A stretch of 64,000 nt of DNA from assembly GCF_001902145.1 (NCBI RefSeq), contig NZ_MRST01000025.1, positions 558,001 through 622,000 of the forward strand. Direction: 5' to 3'. Positions 25,624 to 34,014 of the stretch are shown here, piece after piece. The position numbers and the translations under genes were made by a program. The notes beneath the pieces were generated by a model. The model searched no databases. It was not told the origin of the DNA and saw only the letters and a list, made by a program, of their open reading frames with translations. Position 1 is the first letter of the stretch. Each line of letters begins with the position of its first letter. The DNA comes from Pseudomonas fluorescens. Its GTDB lineage: Bacteria; Pseudomonadota; Gammaproteobacteria; Pseudomonadales; Pseudomonadaceae.

Positions 25624-26469
25624 ATGCTCGACACGCTGGACCATCAGGAAGACCACCTCGACACCCTGCACCGGGCCATGTCCGGCCGACGTTTCCTGGT
25701 GCTGACCGGCGCAGGGATCAGTACACCTTCGGGTATCCCGGATTACCGTGACGGGGAAGGTGTACGCCGGGGCAAGCCACCGATGATGTACCAGGAATTC
25801 CTCGCCACTGCCGAGGCGCGGCGCCGCTACTGGGCGCGGGCGATGCTGGGGTGGCCACGGGTGCGCATTGCCCAGCCGAACAAGGCCCACCTGGCGCTCG
25901 CGACGCTGCAGCACCGTGGCCACATCAGCGGGCTGATCACGCAGAACGTCGACACCCTGCATGACCAGGCCGGCAGCCAGGATGTGATCGAGCTGCATGG
26001 CAGCTTGCATCGGGTGCAGTGCCTGGATTGCCAATTGCGTAGCGAGCGCGACGTGATCCAGCGGCAGATGGAAGTCGATAACCCGCACATGGCACAGGTT
26101 CATGCGGTGCAAGCGCCAGATGGCGACACCTTGCTCGATCCGGCGTTTGAACAGCGCTTCCAGGTACCCCGCTGCCCGCACTGCAACGGCGAACGGCTGA
26201 AACCGGATGTGGTGTTCTTTGGCGAGAACGTCGCGCCGGCGACGGCGCTCAAGGCAATGACGGCGATAGAGCATGCCGAAGGGCTGTTGGTGGTGGGGTC
26301 GTCGCTGATGGCCTATTCGGCGTTTCGCCTGTGCAAGGCTATGGTTGAACAGGATAAGCCTGTGATTGCCATCAACCTGGGCAAGACTCGGGGTGATGAG
26401 CTGTTGCAGGTGAAGATCCAGGCCTCATGCGAGCAGTTGTTGCCGTTGCTGGCTGCTCAACTCGGATAG
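25624..26469 (+). CDS. SIR2 family NAD-dependent protein deacetylase
   Basis: The 281-residue sirtuin removes acyl groups from lysines at the cost of NAD. Motifs are GAGISTPSGIPDYRDGEG for NAD binding, TQNVDTLHDQAG, and the catalytic His in ELHGSLHRVQC. Two CxxC pairs (CLDC and CPHC, about 58 residues apart) can hold zinc, and VVFFGENV closes the core. GGGGG lies before the ATG. It is the second gene of a pair with the CBS protein and is followed by a REPIN. Confidence 0.93.
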   Translation: MLDTLDHQEDHLDTLHRAMSGRRFLVLTGAGISTPSGIPDYRDGEGVRRGKPPMMYQEFLATAEARRRYWARAMLGWPRVRIAQPNKAHLALATLQHRGHISGLITQNVDTLHDQAGSQDVIELHGSLHRVQCLDCQLRSERDVIQRQMEVDNPHMAQVHAVQAPDGDTLLDPAFEQRFQVPRCPHCNGERLKPDVVFFGENVAPATALKAMTAIEHAEGLLVVGSSLMAYSAFRLCKAMVEQDKPVIAINLGKTRGDELLQVKIQASCEQLLPLLAAQLG

Positions 26470-26488
26470 AACAGCGATACAGATCAAC

Positions 26489-26577
26489 TGTGGGAGCGGG
26501 CTTGCTCGCGAATGCGGAGTGTCAGCCAATACATAGTTGTCTGCCCCACCGCTTTCGCGAGCAAGCCCGCTCCCACA
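26489..26577. repeat. REPIN (GTGGGAGCGGGCTTGC-type)
   Basis: Inverted REPs beginning TGTGGGAGCGGGCTTGCTCG and ending CAAGCCCGCTCCCACA enclose a short spacer, 20 bp after the sirtuin stop. Confidence 0.9.
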
Positions 26578-26677
26578 TGGATCCTGCGGCGAATTGACCA
26601 CCGTAGCTGTGCGACCCACCGCACGAAAAATGACGCCCAAGTCACGTTTTCCCGCATTCCCCCGTCCCCACGGCAAT

Positions 26678-26709
26678 TTATGTAGTGAGCAAAAATAATC
26701 ACTACATAA
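26678..26709. promoter_or_regulatory. Inverted repeat TTATGTAGTGA / TCACTACATAA
   Basis: Perfect 11-bp arms are separated by 10 AT-rich bases. The repeat ends three bases before the -35 element of the following promoter, the usual place for an activator site. Confidence 0.6.
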
Positions 26710-26712
26710 CCG

Positions 26713-26741
26713 TTGACGTAACCTTTTTGTCCTTGCATGAT
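26713..26741 (+). promoter_or_regulatory. Candidate sigma70 promoter for the 109-residue gene
   Basis: TTGACG and CATGAT are separated by exactly 17 bp, matching five and four of six consensus bases. The predicted transcript would carry a leader of about 320 nt. Confidence 0.5.
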
Positions 26742-27072
26742 CTAGACGTCTCTCGGATCGGGAGCGTTGGTAACAAGCGTTTTGAACAGGCTCGTCTGAC
26801 CGCCGAGCTGTTTTTCCGGATGTGCACTGCCCACAAGGCAGATTGATGAAGCTGACCGGCCCCGAAAGGGACAGGTACAAGGCGCTAAAACGCGGCTTGT
26901 CTTCGTAATCAGAGCATTGCGTAGCAGTCCATCAGCAAGACTACATGCATCAGCTTCAAGACCCTGCCCGTATTCGGCAGCCCGTCGCTGACGCCCGGTT
27001 TAGTGACCGGAGACAACTTACTGGTATTAACGAATCAACTAATAGATCGCCAACTGGTCAAGGGGCTTACAC

Positions 27073-27402
27073 ATGAATCTGAACAACCAACCAACTATCG
27101 ATGAATTGGCTGAGATGTTCGCAGCGCAGAAAGACACACTCGACGACCATATCCTGTGGATTGGCAAATCGGGCGAAGTGCAAATTGACTGCCTGGCGCC
27201 CCATACCGAAGAAGCCGAGTTTGACCGTAACAACCGTGAGCTGGCGGCGCGCCTGAAGATGTACCGTCGTGGCCAGGGTTATGTCGGCAAGAAGGCCGCC
27301 GCTGATCGCAACTTTATCGAGCAAGTGTTCGACACGCTTAACAATGCCTGGGCGTCTTTCAAAGACAGCTCGCAAGTTAAAGTGATCGACCGTTACTACT
27401 AA
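27073..27402 (+). CDS. Conserved-looking hypothetical protein, 109 residues
   Basis: I do not recognise this soluble protein. It starts MNLNNQPTIDELAEMFAAQK and continues DDHILWIGKSGEVQIDCL, ending in an aromatic-rich tail (WASFKDSSQVKVIDRYY). It has no signal peptide or membrane segment and contains one Cys. Its GC-rich codon use fits the neighbours, so it appears to be a real gene. AAGGGG precedes the ATG by about ten bases. The long promoter-leader region upstream suggests strong regulation. A compact REP hairpin follows the stop. Confidence 0.75.
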   Translation: MNLNNQPTIDELAEMFAAQKDTLDDHILWIGKSGEVQIDCLAPHTEEAEFDRNNRELAARLKMYRRGQGYVGKKAAADRNFIEQVFDTLNNAWASFKDSSQVKVIDRYY

Positions 27403-27418
27403 GTAGTACTCCAATCAA

Positions 27419-27446
27419 TGTGGGAGTTGGCTTGCCAGCTCCCACA
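27419..27446. repeat. Compact REP hairpin
   Basis: TGTGGGAG and CTCCCACA face each other across TTGGCTTGCCAG. It looks like a collapsed REP pair and lies between two convergent genes, where it may serve as a terminator. Confidence 0.7.
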
Positions 27447-27461
27447 TTTGTATTTACTGGT

Positions 27462-28364
27462 TTAGAAAGTTGGAAACCTGCCCTTCCCCGCCTCATCTCG
27501 AAAGATATCAAACAACACCTGCGCCGCCGCTGACAGCTCATGCCCCGGTTTAGTCAGCACCCCAATCGGCCGCTCGATCACCGGGCCGGTCAAGGTAATG
27601 CAATGGGCCCCCGCCTCCTCCATCTGCCTGGCGCATAACGCTGGCACCGCGCTGACCCCCAAACCGCTGGCAACCATTTTGCCCACCGTCGCCAGTTGAT
27701 GGCTTTCCAAGGCAACGGGCAATTTCATCTGCAAGGCGCCGAGGTGTTCTTCCAGCATCACTCGCACGGTGGAAGGCCGCTGCAGGGTGATGAACGGCTG
27801 TTCCAACAGGGCTTTCCAGTCGATTTCAGCACGCTGTACCAAGGCTGAATCTCCCGGGACCACTGCGACAAAGCGATCCAGGTACAACGGCGTGAACGCC
27901 AATGACGAACCATCAGACGGCTCGAACGCCACCCCCAGCTCCACCTGACGGTCGCGCACCATTTCCAGCACCTGCTCATTGATCAGGTCATGCACCGTCA
28001 CGTTCACCTGGGGGTAACGGGCGCGGAATATCTTCAGGATCGGCGGCAACAGGTTGCCGGCGAACGACGGCATAGCGGCCACCGTGACGCGGCCGCGTTG
28101 CAAGGTAAAACGCTGGCGCAGTTCGTCTTCGGCGTTGTCCCAATCGGCAATCAACCGGCGGGCCAGGGGCAGCAGGGATTCACCTTCAGGGGTCAACGCG
28201 ACGTTACGGGTATTACGGCTGAACAAGCGCCCGCCCAAGCCTTCTTCCAGGCCCTTGATGGTCAAGCTCAACGCCGATTGGGAGAGGTGCAAACGCTCGC
28301 AGGCCGCGGCAAAACTAAGGCTTTGCGCGACGGCGAGAAAGGCACGCATCTGTTTGACGGTCAT
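27462..28364 (-). CDS. dhcR: LysR family regulator, probably DhcR
   Basis: The 300-residue LysR-type protein has the HTH MTVKQMRAFLAVAQSLSFAA with LHLSQSALSLTIKGLEEGLG, followed by an effector domain (RVTVAAMPSFAGNLLPPILK). In P. aeruginosa a LysR gene called dhcR is divergent from dhcA-dhcB and activates carnitine breakdown. The same arrangement is seen here, with 133 bp between the starts. The symbol rests on this order and not on a sequence comparison. Confidence 0.75.
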   Translation of the reverse strand: MTVKQMRAFLAVAQSLSFAAACERLHLSQSALSLTIKGLEEGLGGRLFSRNTRNVALTPEGESLLPLARRLIADWDNAEDELRQRFTLQRGRVTVAAMPSFAGNLLPPILKIFRARYPQVNVTVHDLINEQVLEMVRDRQVELGVAFEPSDGSSLAFTPLYLDRFVAVVPGDSALVQRAEIDWKALLEQPFITLQRPSTVRVMLEEHLGALQMKLPVALESHQLATVGKMVASGLGVSAVPALCARQMEEAGAHCITLTGPVIERPIGVLTKPGHELSAAAQVLFDIFRDEAGKGRFPTF

Positions 28365-28497
28365 GACGCAGCTCCGGACGACGATTGGACTATGCTGTTT
28401 TCTAAATCAATCAACCTTAAAAAACAACTTAACAAATCAATTCGCTGGCGCAACACTCAACTCACTGGCTGGACCACAAACAATAAAAGAGGTGCAT

Positions 28498-29196
28498 ATG
28501 GCAGGTTTCGATAAACGCGTGGCGTCCTATGAAGAAGCGCTGGCAGGCCTGGAGGACGGCATGACCGTACTCTCCGGTGGTTTTGGCCTGTGTGGCATTC
28601 CAGAAAACCTCATTGCCGAAATCAAGCGCAAAGGCACCCGCGACCTGACGGTGGTTTCCAACAACTGCGGCGTCGACGGCTTCGGCCTGGGCGTGCTGCT
28701 GGAACAGAAGCAGATCAGCAAAGTGATCGCTTCCTACGTGGGTGAAAACGCCCTCTTCGAGAAACAACTGCTCAGCGGCGAGATTGAGGTGGTGCTTACC
28801 CCCCAAGGCACCTTGGCGGAAAAAATGCGCGCAGGCGGTGCCGGCATCCCGGCCTTCTTCACCGCCACCGGCGTTGGCACACCAGTGGCCGAAGGCAAGG
28901 AAACCCGCGAATTCAAGGGTCGCCCGTATCTGATGGAAGAATCCATCACCGGCGACTTTGCCATCGTCAAAGGTTGGAAAGCCGACCACTTCGGCAACGT
29001 CATCTACCGTCACACCGCCCAGAACTTCAACCCGCTGGCCGCCACCGCCGGCAAGATCACCGTGGTCGAAGTCGAGGAAATCGTCGAACCAGGCGAGCTG
29101 GACCCGGCGCAGATCCACACCCCTGGCATCTACGTCGACCGGATCATCTGCGGCACCTTCGAAAAGCGCATTGAACAGCGCACCGTCCGCAAATAA
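28498..29196 (+). CDS. dhcA: CoA-transferase subunit A (dehydrocarnitine/acetoacetate type)
   Basis: The 232-residue alpha subunit of a family I CoA-transferase shows the nucleotide-like motif LSGGFGLCGIPENLIAEIKR, then VVSNNCGVDGFGLGVLL and YVGENALFEKQLLSGEIEVV. With subunit B it moves CoA to a 3-oxoacid; in Pseudomonas, DhcAB uses 3-dehydrocarnitine. AGAGG precedes the ATG at 28498. Longer in-frame starts upstream lie inside the divergent regulator and are rejected. It is the first gene of the operon dhcA-dhcB-atoB. Acetoacetate or succinyl-CoA as substrate cannot be excluded. Confidence 0.85.
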   Translation: MAGFDKRVASYEEALAGLEDGMTVLSGGFGLCGIPENLIAEIKRKGTRDLTVVSNNCGVDGFGLGVLLEQKQISKVIASYVGENALFEKQLLSGEIEVVLTPQGTLAEKMRAGGAGIPAFFTATGVGTPVAEGKETREFKGRPYLMEESITGDFAIVKGWKADHFGNVIYRHTAQNFNPLAATAGKITVVEVEEIVEPGELDPAQIHTPGIYVDRIICGTFEKRIEQRTVRK

Positions 29197-29227
29197 TCCC
29201 CGTCCAGAACAATAAGAGGAAACAATC

Positions 29228-29887
29228 ATGGCGCTTACCCGCGAACAAATGGCTCAACGCGTTGCCCGCGAGATGCAGGACGGTTACTACGTGAACCTCG
29301 GTATCGGCATTCCGACCCTGGTGGCCAACTACATCCCCGACGGCATGGAAGTGATGCTGCAATCGGAAAACGGCCTGCTTGGCATGGGCCCGTTCCCGAC
29401 CGAAGAAACCATCGACGCCGACATGATCAACGCCGGCAAGCAGACCGTCACCGCACGCATCGGCGCCTCGATCTTCTCTTCCGCCGAGTCCTTCGCGATG
29501 ATTCGCGGTGGGCATGTCGACCTCACCGTACTGGGCGCATTCGAAGTGGACGTACAGGGCAACATCGCCTCCTGGATGATCCCCGGCAAGCTGGTCAAGG
29601 GCATGGGCGGTGCCATGGACCTGGTGGCCGGCGCAGAAAACATCATTGTGATCATGACTCACGCATCCAAAGACGGTGAGTCCAAGTTGCTCAGCCAATG
29701 CAGCCTGCCGCTGACCGGTGCCAACTGCATCAAGCGTGTACTCACGGACCTGGCGTACCTGGAAATCGAAAATGGCGCTTTTGTCCTCAAGGAACGCGCA
29801 CCTGGCGTCAGCGTTGAAGAGATTGTGAGCAAGACCGCCGGTAAACTGATCGTCCCGGACCACGTTCCAGAAATGCACTTCCAGTGA
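29228..29887 (+). CDS. dhcB: CoA-transferase subunit B
   Basis: The 219-residue beta subunit carries the catalytic glutamate in LQSENGLLGMG (Glu47), expected to form the acyl-CoA thioester intermediate. GIGIPTLVANYIPDG and GGAMDLVAGAENIIVIMTHA are also typical. It begins 31 bp after subunit A with AGAGGAA upstream and ends 11 bp before the thiolase start. The active enzyme is presumably a heterotetramer with the product of the preceding gene. Confidence 0.87.
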   Translation: MALTREQMAQRVAREMQDGYYVNLGIGIPTLVANYIPDGMEVMLQSENGLLGMGPFPTEETIDADMINAGKQTVTARIGASIFSSAESFAMIRGGHVDLTVLGAFEVDVQGNIASWMIPGKLVKGMGGAMDLVAGAENIIVIMTHASKDGESKLLSQCSLPLTGANCIKRVLTDLAYLEIENGAFVLKERAPGVSVEEIVSKTAGKLIVPDHVPEMHFQ

Positions 29888-29898
29888 GGACAGATTCC

Positions 29899-31080
<1,182 letters not shown>

Positions 31081-31082
31081 CC

Positions 31083-31182
31083 TGTAGGAGCGAGCTTGCT
31101 CGAGAAAAACGTCAACGATAACGCAGCACTCCTGGTAGAACGTGTTGCCTGTGAGTTCTTCGCGAGCAAGCTCGCTCCTACA
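31083..31182. repeat. REPIN, 100 bp, between atoB and its terminator
   Basis: Ends TGTAGGAGCGAGCTTGCTCG surround a spacer whose reverse complement has GCGTTATCGTTGACG. One REP arm has CTCGAG where others have CTCGCG, a single-base difference. It begins three bases after the atoB stop. Confidence 0.95.
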
Positions 31183-31209
31183 TGTGAGACATAACGAGCA
31201 ACATAGAAG

Positions 31210-31248
31210 AGGCCTGGCTCCACGAAAAGCCAGGCCTTTTCTTTTTCT
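31210..31248 (+). terminator. Rho-independent terminator of the dhcAB-atoB operon
   Basis: AGGCCTGGCT and AGCCAGGCCT form a 10-bp GC-rich stem followed by TTTCTTTTTCT. Confidence 0.85.
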
Positions 31249-31283
31249 CGATCCCCCTGAAACAACTCCCACATTTAATCTCA

Positions 31284-31703
31284 TTACCTGTCAGCTTGTG
31301 GCACCGCGAACACCGCACTCGCCCGCAGCACCACCCGCTCCTCCACCTGCAAACTCAACGTGGCGAACGCCATCTGCCGTCCGCGCTTGTGGCTTTCCAG
31401 ACGCACCACCATCCACTCCCCTACCTGCACGGCGCCCAGGTAATCCACGGTCATGCTGGCGGTAATCAACGGCAACGGCGGCTCACTGGAAAACGCCATG
31501 GCGTATCCCATGCCGATATCGGCCAGCGTCGCCAGCACCCCGCCGTGCACCGTACCGCGCCCATTGGCGTGACGATGATCGGCGCGCAGGCCGACTTCCA
31601 GTTGCAGACCTTCGCCGCGGCAATACGCCGGGCCGAGCAGTTCAAGCAACGGGCTGCTGCGTGGCAATGGGACAAATCCTTGGGGGACAGTCTGAGCGTT
31701 CAT
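31284..31703 (-). CDS. PaaI family thioesterase (hotdog fold)
   Basis: This 139-residue protein has the hotdog-fold thioesterase pattern: HRHANGRGTVHGGVLATLAD, with the typical HGG near the active site, then GMGYAMAF and LITASMTVDYLGAVQVGEWM. Such enzymes hydrolyse acyl-CoA thioesters, often aromatic. The start at MNAQTVPQG (31703) is chosen because GGGAAG precedes it and the upstream frame has no family resemblance. It converges with the thiolase operon, sharing the terminator region. The substrate is unknown. Confidence 0.86.
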   Translation of the reverse strand: MNAQTVPQGFVPLPRSSPLLELLGPAYCRGEGLQLEVGLRADHRHANGRGTVHGGVLATLADIGMGYAMAFSSEPPLPLITASMTVDYLGAVQVGEWMVVRLESHKRGRQMAFATLSLQVEERVVLRASAVFAVPQADR

Positions 31704-31860
31704 GGCGGATGCTTCCCTGGTGTGAGGCTTGAGGTGTACGCCAGCCCCGACCCGGCAGCCACCATCATCAGCCGGGAAAATCCCGGGCAATGCTTTGCGT
31801 TAATGGGCCAGACCCGCTTTAATCTCGGCCAATTTCTCCTGCACATTTCAAGGAAACGCC

Positions 31861-32655
31861 ATGCGCCACCTGGACGGCAACTCCCACCCGCTTCGCGCGC
31901 CGCTGTTGATCTTGTTGGCCGGCCTGGCCTTGGCCGGTTGTTCCCCCAAGGACCACTCTCGCGCCACCGTCATCAATGGCGAACAGGGCAAGGCCGGGGC
32001 GCAACTGGCCTATGAGCATGAATTGACCCTGGCCCTGCCCGGCGCCCTGCTTGCGCCGCGTATGCAGGCCACTCGCGAGGCGTGTGAAACGGCGCGCTTT
32101 GGTGCCTGCAATATCCTGGGCATTACCGAAGACGGCCAGGGAGGCCAGATCATCCTGCGGATCGCACCCACCGGTGTGGAGCCCATGGTCGCCCTGGCTG
32201 CCGAAGGCGGTAAGCTCGGCCAGCGCATCACCACGGCCGAAGACCTGGCCGATGCCGTGGCGGATGTGCGCCGTCGCCAGGACCGCCTACAAGCCCAGCA
32301 ACAACGCCTCGATGTACTGGCCAAGCGCAAGGACATCACCGTCAGCGACCTGATCGTCCTGAGCAAAGAGCAAGCCGGCATTGAAAACGAGCTGCAGGAA
32401 CTGGCTCAGGTTGCCGCCGGCCAGCAACGCCGCCTCGACACCAACCGCATGACCTTGAACTTCCGTTCTTCCGACGGCGCCAACCAGGTGTCAAGGTTCA
32501 CTCGGATGTTCAGTAACCTGGGAGACAACCTGGTGACCGGCACCGCAGACGCCCTGGAACGTGCCAGCTATGTGCTGCCCTTCGTGATTCTGGCGTTCCC
32601 GGTGGTGTGGTTGTGGGTGGGCTTGTGGCGCCGGTTCGTCAAACGCCGCAGTTGA
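31861..32655 (+). CDS. DUF4349 domain lipoprotein
   Basis: The 264-residue lipoprotein has a signal peptide with lipobox LALAGC. The DUF4349 pattern follows, with RITTAEDLADAVADVRRRQD and a coiled coil rich in Gln and Arg (QAQQQRLDVLAKRKDITVSD, EQAGIENELQELAQ). A C-terminal membrane helix (YVLPFVILAFPVVWLWVGLW) ends in basic residues. It is therefore tied to both the outer leaflet and the membrane. The function is unknown. It meets the next gene tail to tail with no gap. Confidence 0.83.
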   Translation: MRHLDGNSHPLRAPLLILLAGLALAGCSPKDHSRATVINGEQGKAGAQLAYEHELTLALPGALLAPRMQATREACETARFGACNILGITEDGQGGQIILRIAPTGVEPMVALAAEGGKLGQRITTAEDLADAVADVRRRQDRLQAQQQRLDVLAKRKDITVSDLIVLSKEQAGIENELQELAQVAAGQQRRLDTNRMTLNFRSSDGANQVSRFTRMFSNLGDNLVTGTADALERASYVLPFVILAFPVVWLWVGLWRRFVKRRS

Positions 32656-33741
32656 TCAGCGCTTCATGCAGCGCTGGTAGCGCTCATCCACGCGCTTGGC
32701 AAACCAGGCCGTGGTCAGGTTGCGCGTGATCTTCGGGCTCTTGAGCACAATACCCGGCAGGATCGCCCGTGGCAGCGGCTTGCCGGCCGCCTGGTCAGCC
32801 AAGGCGAAGACGCGCTTGTACAAAGTGGTGTCCTCGAAATCCAACTGCTCGCCCTGCTCCAGTTGGCGGCGAATGCTCGGGTTGCGCATGTCCAACTTCG
32901 ATCCCAGTGAACGCACCGCCAACTCGGTGGTGCCGGGCAGCAAAGAGCCATAGCGGATCAAATCCCCATCCAGCGCCAGCTCTTTGCCTGAAACACGGCT
33001 GACCGCGGCCTGGAACGCGGCATTGCGGCTGGCGTACCAACCGGCGTTGAAATCGGCAAAGCGGTACAGCGGCTGGTCGTAGCTCACCGGGTAACCGAGC
33101 AAATGGGCGATGCCGAAGTACATACCGCCACGACGGGTGAACACTTCACGACGAATCGTGCCATCCACCGTGTAGGGATAACCCCGCGCCTGTTTTTGCG
33201 CAAAGTCGATACTGACCTGCATGGGCCCTGCGGTGTGCACCGGGTTGAACCCGCCAAACAGCGTATTACCCAGGGGCACCATGCTGATGAAGTCGTCGAA
33301 GATACCGCTCAAATCCCTCTCCGTACGGGCGGCATTCAAGCGGTCGGCGTAGGTTTTGCCGGTGGGCGAGCGCAGTTGCAAGGCGCTGCGCACCACGAAT
33401 GCAGGCACATGCACCTTGCCGGCGCGGCGCAGGATCTCATCCTGGGCGATCTTGCCCATGCCCGGCACCGGTGGGTCGACCTGATAGGTAGACTCCTGCT
33501 CGGTCACCGCCAGTACCGCACAGATGTTTTCGGTGCTGGGGTAGATTTTCTGGGTGTCGAAGGCGGTGTAGATGTCCTGGGCCCAACCGTTGCGGTCCGC
33601 GACCTTGGCCGGCAGCAGGCGCACGATCTGCGCCTTCACCTCGGCTTCACTGCGCTCGGGCTGCTGAGGGCCACGGGAGGTGGAGCAACCGGCCAGTACC
33701 AGCAATGGAATAAGGCAGAGCAGCAGACGGGTTGAATACAT
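32656..33741 (-). CDS. DUF1615 family lipoprotein
   Basis: This 361-residue lipoprotein has a signal peptide with lipobox LVLAGC. The DUF1615 body contains AVLAVTEQESTYQVDPPVPG, FGGFNPVHTAGPMQVSIDFA and RREVFTRRGGMYFGIAHLLG. EQES and GPMQVS resemble the lysozyme-like fold of soluble lytic transglycosylases, so a peptidoglycan-cutting role is likely but unproven. A longer in-frame stretch upstream has no lipoprotein signal and overlaps the RHS gene start region; the start at 33741 is preferred. It is divergent from the RHS gene. Confidence 0.82.
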   Translation of the reverse strand: MYSTRLLLCLIPLLVLAGCSTSRGPQQPERSEAEVKAQIVRLLPAKVADRNGWAQDIYTAFDTQKIYPSTENICAVLAVTEQESTYQVDPPVPGMGKIAQDEILRRAGKVHVPAFVVRSALQLRSPTGKTYADRLNAARTERDLSGIFDDFISMVPLGNTLFGGFNPVHTAGPMQVSIDFAQKQARGYPYTVDGTIRREVFTRRGGMYFGIAHLLGYPVSYDQPLYRFADFNAGWYASRNAAFQAAVSRVSGKELALDGDLIRYGSLLPGTTELAVRSLGSKLDMRNPSIRRQLEQGEQLDFEDTTLYKRVFALADQAAGKPLPRAILPGIVLKSPKITRNLTTAWFAKRVDERYQRCMKR

Positions 33742-34014
33742 GAGGCTTCCTTGGTTAACGACGGGCCGGGCAGTGCTGATATCGACAGGTAAGTCTAACC
33801 GGGGTTCGTTGGCATGCCGAACCCAGTGCCTGGCAGTAACTGAAACATCCCACACAACCGCCGGATAAGCTCTACTCCTCGCCCCGGCAAACCGCTGCAA
33901 AGTCCCTCGCCTGATCAAACAGTGCGAGGGATTGCAGATGGTTTTTTTCGTAACGCGTGCGGTTGACGGGGCCAGCACTTGAACCCGGCCATTGGCAGGC
34001 TGGCGCTGACGCCA
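33742..34014. other. Gap between the DUF1615 and RHS genes
   Basis: I see no gene or clear hairpin here. TTGACG at 33963 could be a -35 element, but no convincing -10 follows at the right distance. Confidence 0.4.

Larger units (their letters stand above)
26578..27072 (+). other. Long non-coding region with palindrome, promoter and structured leader
   Basis: No gene was found here. It holds an 11-bp-arm inverted repeat (26678..26709), a promoter directly after it, and about 320 nt of transcribed sequence before the 109-residue gene. Possible stems include GCTCG/CGAGC followed by TTTTT near 26785..26815 and CTGCC/CGGCAG near 26965..26985. It could be a 5' leader or include a small RNA. Confidence 0.5.

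Noticed and set aside
26425..26880. A frame crossing the REPIN after the sirtuin gene
   Set aside because: It is encoded by REPIN and promoter DNA, with no family motif and no ribosome-binding site.
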